Source: JADJNY01 sp046349615
Lineage (GTDB): Bacteria > Planctomycetota > UBA1135 > GCA-002686595
Length of the DNA stretch: 64,000 bases
Reading direction: 5' to 3'
Assembly: GCA_046349615.1 (NCBI GenBank)
Contig: JAXMBZ010000002.1
Location: 496,001-560,000 of the forward strand
Within the stretch, counting starts at the first letter, position 1; each line of letters opens with the position of its first letter. The notes under the pieces were generated by a model. It was not told the origin of the DNA. It was given only the letters and a program-made list of their open reading frames with translations, and ran no database searches. Positions 8,844-17,359 of the stretch are shown here, piece after piece. Position numbers and translations under genes: made by a program.

Positions 8844-9596
8844 ATGAAGACCATGAATCAGAAGATCGTTTCGCGCGCGGGGGCCGTGCTCACGCTCGCG
8901 CTCTTCACCGCCTGCGCCACGCAGAAGCAGTACGACTCCGTCGCGCAGGACGCGAAGTACTACCAGACGAAGCTCCACGAGAAAGAGCTGCTCGTCAGCA
9001 AGCTCCAAGACGAGAACGATCGTCTCAAGCAGCAGCTCAAGCAGAGCGAGATGGGCGCGCTCTCCGAGGCCGGTTTCGGCGACGAGTGGCAGTCGCGTCT
9101 CTCGGAGCTCCAGGCGAAGATCGACGGCCTCAACCGTCCGCTCAACGACGTCGAGCGCTTCGAGGTCGACGGCGGCTACGTGCTGATGGTGCAGGACAAG
9201 CTGCTCTTCGAATCGGGCTCGTCCGACCTGAACGACAAGGGCAAGGCGGAGCTCACGAAGCTCGCCGCCGACATCGGCACCCGCCCGCACGGCCGCATCT
9301 GGGTGCGCGGACACACCGACTCCGACCCCGTGTCGAAGCCGAGCACGAAGGAGAAGTTCCCGCACGGCAACCTCCAGCTCTCGGCCGCGCGCGCGGTCGA
9401 GGTCGGCGCGGAACTCGTCGACTCGGGCAAGGTCAACGCGCGCGACGTCGTCGTCGTCGGCTTCGGCCAGCACGACCCGGTGCGCCCGAACAACTCCGCG
9501 GACAACAAGCGCCTGAACCGCCGCGTCGAGATCTTCGTCTCCGACGCGAACGGCGGCGGCAAGTCGGCCAAGGAAGCGCAGGGCGCGAACAAGTAG
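8844..9596 (+). CDS. OmpA-family lipoprotein with coiled coil
   Basis: A 250-residue peptidoglycan-binding lipoprotein. The ATG at 8844 gives a short basic start, a hydrophobic stretch and a lipobox-like LFTAC, so the mature protein would begin at a lipidated Cys. A coiled coil spans about residues 28-95 (heptads around KELLVSKLQDENDRLKQQLK). The C-terminal OmpA-like domain (about 105-240) carries DKLLFESGSSDLNDKGKAEL, VRGHTDSDPV and NRRVEIFVSD, the residues that contact diaminopimelate in this family. The architecture resembles an envelope tether. An earlier in-frame GTG at 8841 and ATG at 8853 are alternative starts. Confidence 0.85.
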   Translation: MKTMNQKIVSRAGAVLTLALFTACATQKQYDSVAQDAKYYQTKLHEKELLVSKLQDENDRLKQQLKQSEMGALSEAGFGDEWQSRLSELQAKIDGLNRPLNDVERFEVDGGYVLMVQDKLLFESGSSDLNDKGKAELTKLAADIGTRPHGRIWVRGHTDSDPVSKPSTKEKFPHGNLQLSAARAVEVGAELVDSGKVNARDVVVVGFGQHDPVRPNNSADNKRLNRRVEIFVSDANGGGKSAKEAQGANK

Positions 9597-9625
9597 CCGC
9601 CGCCCCGCTCGCGCACTACCTTCAC

Positions 9626-9656
9626 GAGCCTCGTGCGCCCGCCGCGCACGGGGCTC
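9626..9656 (+). terminator. hairpin after the OmpA-like gene
   Basis: A 13-bp stem (9626-9638 with 9644-9656, one T-G wobble) and a 5-base loop stand 30 bases after the OmpA-like stop. There is no real U-run, so it may be a weak terminator or a 3' stabilising hairpin. Confidence 0.55.
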
Positions 9657-9661
9657 GTCGC

Positions 9662-10594
9662 TTGGAAGACTCGTTCCGCCGCTGCCTCGTCTTCGCCGTG
9701 TCGCTCGCGCTGTGCGCGTCGGCTGCGTGCTCGCGCTCGAGCTCCGCGCCCGACGCCGCGCCGCTCGCGGAGCTCGAGCGCATGGCGTTCGTCCCGCCCG
9801 GGGAGGCCGTCCTCCTCTCGCGCGGGGGAGCCGCGGTCGTGTGCGAGAACGTGGAGCCGTTGCTCGTCGCTCGCTTCGAGACGACGCGCCGCGAACTCCG
9901 CGCCTGGGCGATCGAGCGCTCGGGCTCCGCCGAACTCTCTGCGATCGCGGGAGCGTGGACCGACGACACGCTCGACTGGCCGGCGAGCTCGCTCACGCTG
10001 GATGAAGCGCGCGCCTACGGTCGCTCGATCGGCATGCGGCTCCCGACGGCGCGCGAGTGGCTGCGCATCGCGTCGGGGACGCGCGCGCAGCCGTGGCCGT
10101 GGGGGCAGAACGAGATCCTCTCCGTCGCGAACACACTCGCGCTGCGCCTCGATCGTCCGTGTCCCGTCGGCACGTTCGAGCAGGGACGCACGCCGTTCGG
10201 CACCTACGACATGCTCGGCAACGTCTGGGAGTGGGTCGTCGATCCGATCGGCGCTCCCGCGGACCCGGAGGCTGCGTGGGCGGTCGGCGGCTCGTTCGCT
10301 TCGCACCAGCGGCGGCTCTACGGCAGCCGGCTCGACGGCGAGTTCGAGTTCTGCGCGCAGGAGCTCGACGCACAGAGCCGGTCGAGCGACCTCGGTCTGC
10401 GCTGCGTCGCGGAGGCGGGCCCGTGGCTGCGGCTGCACGCGCATGCGCTCGAGAAAGGCACCGACTCGCGCGAGCGCCTGCTGCTCATCGGCGCGCGGTG
10501 GGGGAGCGAAGCGGCGCCCGCGCTCGAGCGTCTCGCGCGTGAGGACGGCGCGCCGCGCTGCGTGCGCTGGCTGCTCGAAGGAGCCCAGCGGTGA
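9662..10594 (+). CDS. SUMF1/formylglycine-enzyme-like lipoprotein
   Basis: A 310-residue protein with the fold of formylglycine-generating enzymes, found across many bacterial surface proteins. The TTG start at 9662 gives a basic start, a hydrophobic segment and a lipobox-like ASAAC near residue 20. SUMF1 landmarks follow: RLPTAREWLRIASGT, the PWPWGQNE loop, PVGTFEQGRTPFGTYDMLGN, WEWVVDP and AVGGSF. The catalytic pair of cysteines that follows the GGS motif in true formylglycine enzymes is not there, so sulfatase activation is unlikely. A C-terminal region of about 60 residues is unassigned. Its stop overlaps the rsmA start (GTGA). The start codon is the least certain point. Confidence 0.78.
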   Translation: MEDSFRRCLVFAVSLALCASAACSRSSSAPDAAPLAELERMAFVPPGEAVLLSRGGAAVVCENVEPLLVARFETTRRELRAWAIERSGSAELSAIAGAWTDDTLDWPASSLTLDEARAYGRSIGMRLPTAREWLRIASGTRAQPWPWGQNEILSVANTLALRLDRPCPVGTFEQGRTPFGTYDMLGNVWEWVVDPIGAPADPEAAWAVGGSFASHQRRLYGSRLDGEFEFCAQELDAQSRSSDLGLRCVAEAGPWLRLHAHALEKGTDSRERLLLIGARWGSEAAPALERLAREDGAPRCVRWLLEGAQR

Positions 10595-11481
10595 CGCACG
10601 GCGCGACGCCGAATCGGCCCGCGTGGACCGCGGTGCGCGCCGTGCTCGAGCGCGCGGGCTTCCGGCCTTCGCGCCGCTTCGGCCAGAACTTCCTCCTCGA
10701 CGAGAACATGGTGCGCGCGATCGTGCGCGACGCCGAGGTCGGTCCCGAGGACTTCGTGCTCGAGGTCGGTCCCGGCTGCGGCTTCCTCACGCTCCACCTC
10801 GCCGCGGAGGTGCGCGAGCTCGTGTGCGTCGAGATCGACCCGCGCCTCCTCGAGGTCGCGCGCGAGGTCTGCGCGCAGGCGACGAACGTGCGCTGGATCC
10901 GCGCGGACGTGCTCGACGGCAAGCACGCGCTCGCGTCCGAGGTGCTCGCGGCGTTGCCGACCGAGGGACCGTGGCACGTCGTCGCGAACCTGCCGTACTC
11001 GGTGAGCGCGCCGCTGCTCGTCGTGCTCGCGAACCTGCCGAACCCGCCGCGCTCGACGACCGTGCTCGTGCAGCGCGAGGTCGCCGAGCGGATCGTCGCG
11101 GCGCCGGGGACCTCGGACTGGGGGCCGCTCTCGATTCGGCTGCAGCTCGACCACGACGCGCGCCTGTGCCGTTCCGTCCCGGCGTCGCTCTTCTGGCCCC
11201 GTCCGGAGGTCGAGAGCACGGTCGTCCGGCTCGTCCGGCGGACCGCGCTCGTCGACGGCGCGGCGCGCGCGGAGCTCGACGGTCTGGTCACGGCGCTCTT
11301 CCAGCGGCGCCGGCAGGCCCTCGGGAGGGTGCTCTCCGAGCGGGTCGGGAAGCCCGCCGCAGCGGCCGCGCTCGCCCGGACGGGCCTCGAGCCCTCGGCC
11401 CGGGCCGAGGACCTGCCCCTCCTCGCGCTCGTCCGACTGTCGGCGGCCATCGGCGACCGAGGGGGGGGCGCTCCGCCCTGA
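10591..11481 (+). CDS. rsmA: 16S rRNA dimethyladenosine transferase
   Basis: A 296-residue RsmA/KsgA enzyme, which uses S-adenosylmethionine to dimethylate the two adjacent adenines near the 3' end of 16S rRNA during 30S maturation. Visible: the RRFGQNFLLDENMV entry motif, the SAM-binding LEVGPGCGFLT (about residues 55-65), acidic motif VEIDPRLLE, and catalytic NLPY at 133-136. The C-terminal helical domain contains FQRRRQALGRVL. The GTG start lies in a 4-base overlap with the SUMF1-like gene, an unusual coupling for rsmA. Confidence 0.94.
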   Translation: MTHGATPNRPAWTAVRAVLERAGFRPSRRFGQNFLLDENMVRAIVRDAEVGPEDFVLEVGPGCGFLTLHLAAEVRELVCVEIDPRLLEVAREVCAQATNVRWIRADVLDGKHALASEVLAALPTEGPWHVVANLPYSVSAPLLVVLANLPNPPRSTTVLVQREVAERIVAAPGTSDWGPLSIRLQLDHDARLCRSVPASLFWPRPEVESTVVRLVRRTALVDGAARAELDGLVTALFQRRRQALGRVLSERVGKPAAAAALARTGLEPSARAEDLPLLALVRLSAAIGDRGGGAPP

Positions 11482-11843
11482 TTCGGCTTCTCGAGACCGG
11501 CCGGGTTGGCTCGCGTGAGCTCGCGTGCTAGAGTTCCGCGCTCCATTTCCCGCCCCGGGAGTGGACGGTCCCCGCACCCCCGCGCCTTCGGACGGCTCGT
11601 CCCCGCTCCTGCGCCACCTCCAGGGTCTTCAACCGGGCTGACCGATCGGGGCGTCCGCATCGTCGTCCTTCCGTCCCCGCGCCAGGTTTCCGCTTCGGCT
11701 CCGCCGCCCGGACCCCCTCGGCGCAGTACTGTTTAGAACGCCCTTTCGTCCTCCGAGCGGCCGCGTCGCCTTCGGGCTTCCCGCGCGGTCCAAGTTCCCC
11801 AACGCATTCCGACGCGCATCTCCGCCGGCCCCGCGGAGATTCC
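11482..11843 (+). other. intergenic region with dnaG promoter and long C-rich leader
   Basis: No gene is supported here. A promoter lies at 11506-11534; downstream, roughly 300 bases precede dnaG. Over 11535-11843 my hand count gives about 45% C against 27% G, with little secondary structure. Such C-rich, G-poor unstructured RNA is what Rho loading sites look like. A second AT-rich spot (ACTGTTTAGAAC, about 11733-11744) could be another -10. Confidence 0.5.
11506..11534 (+). promoter_or_regulatory. sigma-70-type promoter of dnaG-rpoD
   Basis: TTGGCT (11506-11511) and TAGAGT (11529-11534) are separated by exactly 17 bases, the optimal housekeeping spacing, and are the strongest such pair before dnaG. 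Transcription from here would start near 11541. Confidence 0.65.
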
Positions 11844-13757
11844 GTGTCGTCGTTCTTTCCCCGGCGCCCATCCGAGCCCACGCCGGGCCGCTCCCCGTCC
11901 CCTCCGCCCCACGCCGTCCCCGTGCATTCCGAAGAGTTCCGACGAGCGATCGAGTCGATCAAGCTTCGTGCTCCGATCGAAGAGGTCGTGCGCGAACGCG
12001 TCCCCGGACTGAAGAAGTCCGGGGCGCTGTGGGTGGCGTGCTGTCCGTTCCACGACGAGAAGACGCCGTCGTTCAAGGTCGATCCGCGCCGCGGGACGTG
12101 GCGCTGCTACGGCGCGTGCGGAACCGGCGGCGATCAGATCAGCTTCCTCGAACGCTTCGACAACATCCCGTTCATCGAGGTGCTCGAGCTCCTCGCCGCG
12201 CGCACCGGCGTCGAACTGCCGCGCAAGAGCGGACCCGACCGCCACGCGCGTGAGTCCGAGGACGAGCCGCTCCTGCGCGCGCTCCAGTTCGCGGAGCGCT
12301 TCTACGTCCGCGCGCTCTCGACGAGCGAAGGCCGCGCCGCGCTCGAATACGTGCGCGGTCGCGGGCTCCATCCCGACGTGATCCAGTCCTTCGGCGTCGG
12401 CTACGCGCCGGCCGGTGGACAAGCGCTGCTGCACGCGGCGCGCGCGGAGGGGCTCGAGTTCGCCGCGCTCGAGGCCGCGGGGCTCGCGCGGCAGAACGAG
12501 CAGGGGCGCTCCTACGACTTCTTCCGCGGACGCATGACGATCCCGATCCGCGACCGGGAGGGACGCCCGGTCGGTTTCGGAGCGCGACGGCTCGACGACG
12601 GCGACGAGAGCGGGCCGAAGTACGTCAACACGCCGGAGACGCGCGTCTTCCACAAGGGGCGGCTCGTGTACGCGCTCGACAAGGCGCTCGCGCAGGTCCG
12701 GCGTTCCGGTCACATCGTGCTGATGGAGGGCTACACGGACGTCATGGCCGCGCACCAGGTGGGGCTCACGCAGTGCGTGGCGGTCCTGGGCACGGCGACG
12801 ACGGAGGACCATGCCGCGTTGATCCGCCGCAGCGGAGCGCGGCGCATCACGCTGCTCTTCGACGGCGACGAAGCGGGGCGCAAGGCGGCGTGGAAGGCGT
12901 TGACGGGCCTCTTGCACCTCGAGATCGCGATCGACGTCGTGGCGCTCGGCGGCGGCGACGATCCGTGCGACGTGCTCGTGCGCGAAGGAGCGGCGCCGCT
13001 GCTCGCGCAGTTCGAGCTCGCGCGCGACTGGTTCGACTTCGTGTGCGACGGACTCGCGGGGCTGCGCGGGGTCGAGCTCTCGCGCGCGGTCGACCAGGTG
13101 CTCGAGCTGCTCGCGCGCCTGCCGCGGCCGGTGCTGCGCGAATCGCTCGTGCAGGATCTCTCGCGCCGCATCGGGATCTCCGTCGCCGCGCTGCGCGAAC
13201 AGTGGCGCGCGACGCATTCGCGCACGCCGCGGCCCGCGCGCCGCGACGCAGCGGCACCGGTCGCGAAGCCCGCGGCGGAGCCCGCGTTCCCGCCGCGCGT
13301 GCGCGAGTCGATCGGACGCCTGCTCGGCGCGCTCGTGCTCGATCCGAGCCTCGTCCCGCTCGCGCGCGGGACCCGTGAACAGTGCCTCGATGCCGAGCTC
13401 GCGGCGATCTTCGACGCGCTCCTCGCGCTCTACTCCGACGAGAACGCCGTGATCGACGAGCACGCGCTCCTCGCGCTGCTCGGCGAGCATCCCGCGCACC
13501 ACAAGGTCGTGCCCCTCGTCGAGGAGGCGCGTACCGCCGAGTCGCCGCGCGAGCTCGTCGAGGGCGAGCTGCGTTTCCTCGAGGCCGTGGAGCGCCGCCG
13601 TCAGGCCGAGCTCGTGCTCGCCGAGGCGCGCCGCCTCGACGCCGAACACGCCGCGTCCGCCGCCCCCGGCGACGCGCGCGACACCGAACGTCCCGACGAG
13701 CTGTTCCAACGCGAGACTGCGCTCGATGCGCAGCCCCGCGGGCTCGCGGCTTCCTGA
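11844..13757 (+). CDS. dnaG: DNA primase
   Basis: A 637-residue bacterial primase, which makes RNA primers at the replication fork. The GTG start at 11844 has a GGAG ribosome site five bases upstream. The zinc-binding domain (about residues 60-100) has Cys67-x2-His70 and Cys88-x3-Cys92, whereas the family norm is Cys-x2-Cys for the second pair. The catalytic TOPRIM core shows EGYTD at about 295-299 and DGDEAGRKA near residue 340. The C-terminal DnaB-binding helical region follows an Ala/Pro-rich linker at about 455-480. It heads a dnaG-rpoD unit, the classic macromolecular synthesis arrangement without rpsU. Confidence 0.95.
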   Translation: MSSFFPRRPSEPTPGRSPSPPPHAVPVHSEEFRRAIESIKLRAPIEEVVRERVPGLKKSGALWVACCPFHDEKTPSFKVDPRRGTWRCYGACGTGGDQISFLERFDNIPFIEVLELLAARTGVELPRKSGPDRHARESEDEPLLRALQFAERFYVRALSTSEGRAALEYVRGRGLHPDVIQSFGVGYAPAGGQALLHAARAEGLEFAALEAAGLARQNEQGRSYDFFRGRMTIPIRDREGRPVGFGARRLDDGDESGPKYVNTPETRVFHKGRLVYALDKALAQVRRSGHIVLMEGYTDVMAAHQVGLTQCVAVLGTATTEDHAALIRRSGARRITLLFDGDEAGRKAAWKALTGLLHLEIAIDVVALGGGDDPCDVLVREGAAPLLAQFELARDWFDFVCDGLAGLRGVELSRAVDQVLELLARLPRPVLRESLVQDLSRRIGISVAALREQWRATHSRTPRPARRDAAAPVAKPAAEPAFPPRVRESIGRLLGALVLDPSLVPLARGTREQCLDAELAAIFDALLALYSDENAVIDEHALLALLGEHPAHHKVVPLVEEARTAESPRELVEGELRFLEAVERRRQAELVLAEARRLDAEHAASAAPGDARDTERPDELFQRETALDAQPRGLAAS

Positions 13758-13792
13758 TCCCCACCCAACACCGTCCCACCCCACTCCACGCC

Positions 13793-15538
13793 ATGGCCGA
13801 GAAACCCGAGGAGATCCTCAAACACCTCGTCGACGAGGGTCGCAAGAAGGGCTTCCTGACCTACGGCGAGATGAACAAGATCCTCGAGGATCAGTTCCTC
13901 CCGCCCGACAAGATGGACGCGATCTTCGTGCAACTCGAAGACGCGGGCATCGAAGTCCTCGACGACGCCGAAGGCGCCGCCGCCGCCGGTGAAAAGGAAG
14001 ACGTCGAGTCGGCGCTCCCCGTCGACGCGGACGACGACAGCCAGGACGACGACGTCCCCGAGACGATCTTCGCGCGCTCCGGCGTGCCCGAGAAGATCGA
14101 CGACCCGGTGCGCATGTACCTGACGCAGATGGGCGAGATCCCGCTGCTCACGCGCGACCAGGAGATCTACCTCGCGAAGACGATCGAGATCACGCGCAAG
14201 CGCTTCCGCAAGAAGGCGATCGGCTCCGGCCTCGCGATGACGAGCGCGCTCAAGACGCTCGAAGAGGTCGAGCGCGGCGAACTCGCGTTCGATCGCACGC
14301 TCAAGGTCAACCCCAACCCCAAGCCCGACGACGACCCGAAGATCGTGGAGACGCTCGGCAAGAACTTCCTCGCGAAGCGCTTGCCCGTGAACATCGCGAC
14401 GATCAAGCGTCTCGTCGCGGCGATCCAGGAGGAGTACAAGCCGCTCCTCGATCCGAACCTCGCGAAGAAGAAGCGCTCGGAGCAGCTCGAGACCGTGCAG
14501 GCGTTGCGGCGCAAGCTCGTGATCCTCATCGAGGAGTGCCACCTCCAGGTGAAGAAGGTCCGTCCGTACATGGACATGATGGAGGACCGCTACCGCGAGA
14601 TGCGCGCGATCGAGCGCAAGCTCCAGGCGCTCCGGGTCGCGAAGAAGGCGCCGAGCGAGATGAAGCCGATGCTCGACCGCCTGAAGGAGATCGAGTTCGA
14701 GTGCCTCGAGCCCGCTCCGCGCCTGAAGCGCCGCCTCGACCAGGTGCGCCTGCACTTCGCCGAGTACGAGGACGCGAAGCGCAAGTTGAGCTCGGGCAAC
14801 CTGCGCCTCGTGGTCTCGATCGCGAAGAAGTACCGCAACCGCGGGCTCTCGTTCCTCGACCTCATCCAGGAGGGCAACACCGGCCTGATGAAGGCGGTCG
14901 AGAAGTACGAGTACCGCCGCGGCTACAAGTTCTCGACGTATGCCACGTGGTGGATCCGCCAGGCGATCACGCGCTCGATCGCCGACCAGGCGCGCACGAT
15001 CCGCATCCCCGTGCACATGATCGAGACGATGTCGAAGCTGCGCAACGTCACGAAGAAGCTCGTGCAGCAGAAGGGCCGCGAACCCTCGGTGGAGGAAGTG
15101 GCCGAGGCGACGGGCATCTCGGTGGACGAAGCGAAGCGGGTGATGAAGATCAGCAAGCACCCGATCTCGCTCGACCGTCCGATCGGCGAGTCCGACGATT
15201 CGTACTTCGGCGACTTCATCGAGGACGAATCCGCGGAGAGCCCGCTGCAGGCGGCCGGCCACGAGATGCTCAAGGAGCGCCTCGAGGACGTGCTCTCGAC
15301 GCTGACGTTCCGCGAGCGCGAGATCATCAAGCTCCGCTACGGCATCGGCGACGGCTACACCTACACGCTCGAAGAGGTGGGCCGCATCTTCCGCGTCACG
15401 CGCGAGCGCGTGCGCCAGATCGAAGCGAAGGCCGTGCGCAAGCTGCGTCACCCGGTGCGCGCGCGGCAGCTCGCGAGCTTCCTCGACGGCGTCGCCGTGC
15501 CCGACGATGCGGACGTCGACCTGTCGATGGAGCCCTGA
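13793..15538 (+). CDS. rpoD: primary sigma factor RpoD (sigma-70)
   Basis: A 581-residue housekeeping sigma factor that directs RNA polymerase to promoters. Region 1.1 is at the N-terminus (EEILKHLVDEGRKKGFLTYG), followed by an acidic stretch; region 1.2 begins near residue 103 (DDPVRMYLTQMGEIPLLTR). A non-conserved insertion of some 180 residues separates it from region 2 (LRLVVSIAKKYRNRGLSFLD, from about 337; FSTYATWWIRQAI for -10 melting). Region 3 (RIPVHMIETM) and region 4 (TLEEVGRIFRVTRERVRQIE, about 523-545, -35 binding) follow. It begins 35 bases after dnaG and ends at a strong terminator. The ATG at 13793 starts exactly at region 1.1. Confidence 0.96.
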   Translation: MAEKPEEILKHLVDEGRKKGFLTYGEMNKILEDQFLPPDKMDAIFVQLEDAGIEVLDDAEGAAAAGEKEDVESALPVDADDDSQDDDVPETIFARSGVPEKIDDPVRMYLTQMGEIPLLTRDQEIYLAKTIEITRKRFRKKAIGSGLAMTSALKTLEEVERGELAFDRTLKVNPNPKPDDDPKIVETLGKNFLAKRLPVNIATIKRLVAAIQEEYKPLLDPNLAKKKRSEQLETVQALRRKLVILIEECHLQVKKVRPYMDMMEDRYREMRAIERKLQALRVAKKAPSEMKPMLDRLKEIEFECLEPAPRLKRRLDQVRLHFAEYEDAKRKLSSGNLRLVVSIAKKYRNRGLSFLDLIQEGNTGLMKAVEKYEYRRGYKFSTYATWWIRQAITRSIADQARTIRIPVHMIETMSKLRNVTKKLVQQKGREPSVEEVAEATGISVDEAKRVMKISKHPISLDRPIGESDDSYFGDFIEDESAESPLQAAGHEMLKERLEDVLSTLTFREREIIKLRYGIGDGYTYTLEEVGRIFRVTRERVRQIEAKAVRKLRHPVRARQLASFLDGVAVPDDADVDLSMEP

Positions 15539-15562
15539 GTCGGCCCGCCACGGCCGCCCGAT

Positions 15563-15600
15563 CCCGCGGGTCCCGCGCATGCGGGGCCCGCGGGCGTTTT
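15563..15600 (+). terminator. intrinsic terminator of dnaG-rpoD
   Basis: A 14-bp GC stem (15563-15576 with 15581-15594, one wobble) with a GCAT loop is followed by CGTTTT. Confidence 0.85.
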
Positions 15601-15620
15601 CGGCCTCCGTGGGCGTGCTC

Positions 15621-15648
15621 TTGTGCCCGTGGGGGGCGCGGGTACACT
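15621..15648 (+). promoter_or_regulatory. promoter with -10 ten bases before the start codon
   Basis: TTGTGC (15621-15626), a 16-base spacer and TACACT (15643-15648) precede the ATG at 15659 by only ten bases. A transcript starting 6-8 bases after the -10 would have a leader of a few nucleotides at most. Confidence 0.6.
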
Positions 15649-15658
15649 TTCCGCCCCC

Positions 15659-16369
15659 ATGCAGGAAACGCTCTCCGCCCTGCTTCAGCTCCAGGAGCTC
15701 GACCGCGACATCTTCCGCGTCCAGGCCGAGCTGAAGCGCCTGCCCGCGGAGCGCAACGCGCGCAAGGCCGAGATCGAGAAGCGCAAGACGCGCCTCGACG
15801 AACTGCGGCACGAAGCCAAGCTCGTGCGCGTGAAGATCAAGGAGATCGAGGACGCTTCGACGGTCCATCGGCAGCGCATTCGGAAGGTCGAGAACGAGGC
15901 CGCGGGCGCGCGCCAGGACATGGCCCTCCTCGTCGCCTTCCAGCACGAGATCCGCACGCTGAAGCGCGAGATCTCGAACTCGGAGGAAGAGGGCGTGCAG
16001 CTCGTCGACAAGGCGGAAGGTCTCGACGCGCAGGCCGCGGCATTGCAGGCGGAGATCGAGAAGGAGCTGACCGTCTTCAACGAGTTCTCCGCGAACGTCG
16101 ACAAGGAAGTCGGAGCCGCGGAGGGGAAGCTCAAGGTCCTCCAGGACCAGCGCAAGGCGCGCATGAGCAGCCGCATCCCGCCCGAGCACCTCGCGCTCTA
16201 CACGCGGCTCCTCGGCGCGCGCGAAGGCGTCGCGATCGCGCACCTGGACGGCCGCACCTGCCAGGGTTGCTACATGGAGATCCCGACCAACATGGTCGTG
16301 CGCGTGAACCGCGGCGTCGAGCTCGTGCAGTGCCCGAGCTGCGACCGGATCCTCCACAACCCGCGCTGA
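15659..16369 (+). CDS. coiled-coil protein with C-terminal zinc ribbon (CdsZ/DUF164 family)
   Basis: A 236-residue protein: long antiparallel coiled coil (about residues 8-170, rich in Glu, Lys, Arg and Leu) and a C-terminal zinc ribbon with Cys201-x2-Cys204 and Cys225-x2-Cys228. This is the DUF164/C4-type zinc ribbon family found in many bacteria and linked to nucleic acid or envelope roles in different reports; its job here is not determinable. The start at 15659 was chosen because the coiled coil begins at once and because a promoter ends ten bases upstream. It converges with the radical SAM gene, the two stops being only nine bases apart. Confidence 0.85.
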   Translation: MQETLSALLQLQELDRDIFRVQAELKRLPAERNARKAEIEKRKTRLDELRHEAKLVRVKIKEIEDASTVHRQRIRKVENEAAGARQDMALLVAFQHEIRTLKREISNSEEEGVQLVDKAEGLDAQAAALQAEIEKELTVFNEFSANVDKEVGAAEGKLKVLQDQRKARMSSRIPPEHLALYTRLLGAREGVAIAHLDGRTCQGCYMEIPTNMVVRVNRGVELVQCPSCDRILHNPR

Positions 16370-16386
16370 GTTTCGGCGTCAGCGCG
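16362..16386. repeat. inverted repeat holding the stop codons of two convergent genes
   Basis: CGCGCTGA (16362-16369) and TCAGCGCG (16379-16386) pair perfectly around a 9-base loop. The TGA of the zinc ribbon gene is in the left arm and the TGA of the minus-strand radical SAM gene is the complement of the right arm. It may be a compact bidirectional 3' hairpin; there is no U-run. Confidence 0.5.
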
Positions 16387-17308
16387 CGGTGCCGTGGCGC
16401 GAGCCCTGGCGCGTCCCGCGGCGAGCGAGCTCGGCCGCGAGTCGAGCGTGGATCGAGTTCTTCTCGAGCTCCCACCGGGGCGCGAGGCGCTGCGTGAGCG
16501 GCGCATCGCCCGTGATGCGGTGGAGGACCTGCTCGGGCGCGAGCTCCTCGACGAAGTCGGCGAGCCAATCGACGTACGTCGCCGCGTCCAGCACCTCGAC
16601 CTCGCCGTTGCGCCACGCTTTCTCGAGCTGCGTCTTCCGCAGGATCATCAGGTTGTGGACCTTGACGCCGCCGACGCGAGCGAGCGCGAGTTCGCGCGCC
16701 GTACGTCGCGCTCCCTCGCGTCCGTCGCCCGGCAGGCCGAGGATCGCGTGCCCGATCACGTGGAGCTTCGCTGCGTGCGCGCGCGCGACGGCGTCGCGGA
16801 ACTCGGCGACGGTGTGCATGCGGCGGATGCGCTCGAGCACCGCGTCGTCGGCCGCCTCGAGGCCGAACTCGACCCACACGGGGACGCGCGCGTTCCACTC
16901 CGCGAGCAACTCGACCGCGGACGGCGGGAACGTGTCGGGCCGCGTCGCGATGCTCACGGCGACGACGCGCGTGCCGATCCACGGCTCGACGACGGAGAGC
17001 ACCTCGCGCAGTCGGTCCGTCGCGACGTACGTGTTCGAGTAGGACTGGAAGTAGGCGATCACGTCGACCGGCTCGCCCTTGTGCCGCGCGTTCGCGATGC
17101 CGCGCGCGAGCTGCTCCGAGAGCACGCTCCCGCTCTGGAGCGCCCCGGTGCCGGAACCCTCGACGTCGCAGTAGGTGCACCCGCCGAAGCCCTTCGTCCC
17201 GTCGCGGTTCGGACACGTCGAACCGGCGTCGAGCGCGACGCGGCGCACGTCGCGGCCGAAGGTCGCGCGGAGCCAGGGGCGGAGGGTGCGATAGGGGAGC
17301 TCGCTCAA
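16379..17308 (-). CDS. YhcC-like radical SAM protein (TIGR01212 type)
   Basis: A 309-residue radical SAM protein, the same length as E. coli YhcC. The [4Fe-4S] cysteines are Cys32, Cys44 and Cys47 in CPNRDGTKGFGGCTYC, the spacing typical of this family. Further landmarks are AYFQSYSNTY, SIATRPDTFP, EFGLEAADDAVLERI, GHAILGLPGDGREG, KVHNLMIL and a C-terminal HRITGDAP. The substrate is unknown for the family. I chose the TTG at 17308: it gives the right length and lies eight bases after a TAGAAT -10 hexamer, suggesting a leaderless message. It diverges from selB across 67 bases. Confidence 0.88.
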   Translation of the reverse strand: MSELPYRTLRPWLRATFGRDVRRVALDAGSTCPNRDGTKGFGGCTYCDVEGSGTGALQSGSVLSEQLARGIANARHKGEPVDVIAYFQSYSNTYVATDRLREVLSVVEPWIGTRVVAVSIATRPDTFPPSAVELLAEWNARVPVWVEFGLEAADDAVLERIRRMHTVAEFRDAVARAHAAKLHVIGHAILGLPGDGREGARRTARELALARVGGVKVHNLMILRKTQLEKAWRNGEVEVLDAATYVDWLADFVEELAPEQVLHRITGDAPLTQRLAPRWELEKNSIHARLAAELARRGTRQGSRHGTAR

Positions 17309-17316
17309 GCGCGCGG

Positions 17317-17322
17317 ATTCTA
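17317..17322 (-). promoter_or_regulatory. -10 element eight bases before a TTG start
   Basis: On the minus strand TAGAAT is followed by eight bases and the TTG start of the radical SAM gene. No clear -35 was seen. Confidence 0.5.
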
Positions 17323-17359
17323 CGGGACCGCCTCGCGTGGGCGCGGCGCGCGGGTCTGC

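Noticed and set aside
9662..10594. Functional formylglycine-generating enzyme
   Set aside because: The two catalytic cysteines after the GGS motif are missing, so only the fold is claimed.
11506..11736. Open frame in the dnaG leader
   Set aside because: Overlaps the promoter, has Pro/Arg-rich composition of untranslated C-rich DNA and no ribosome site.
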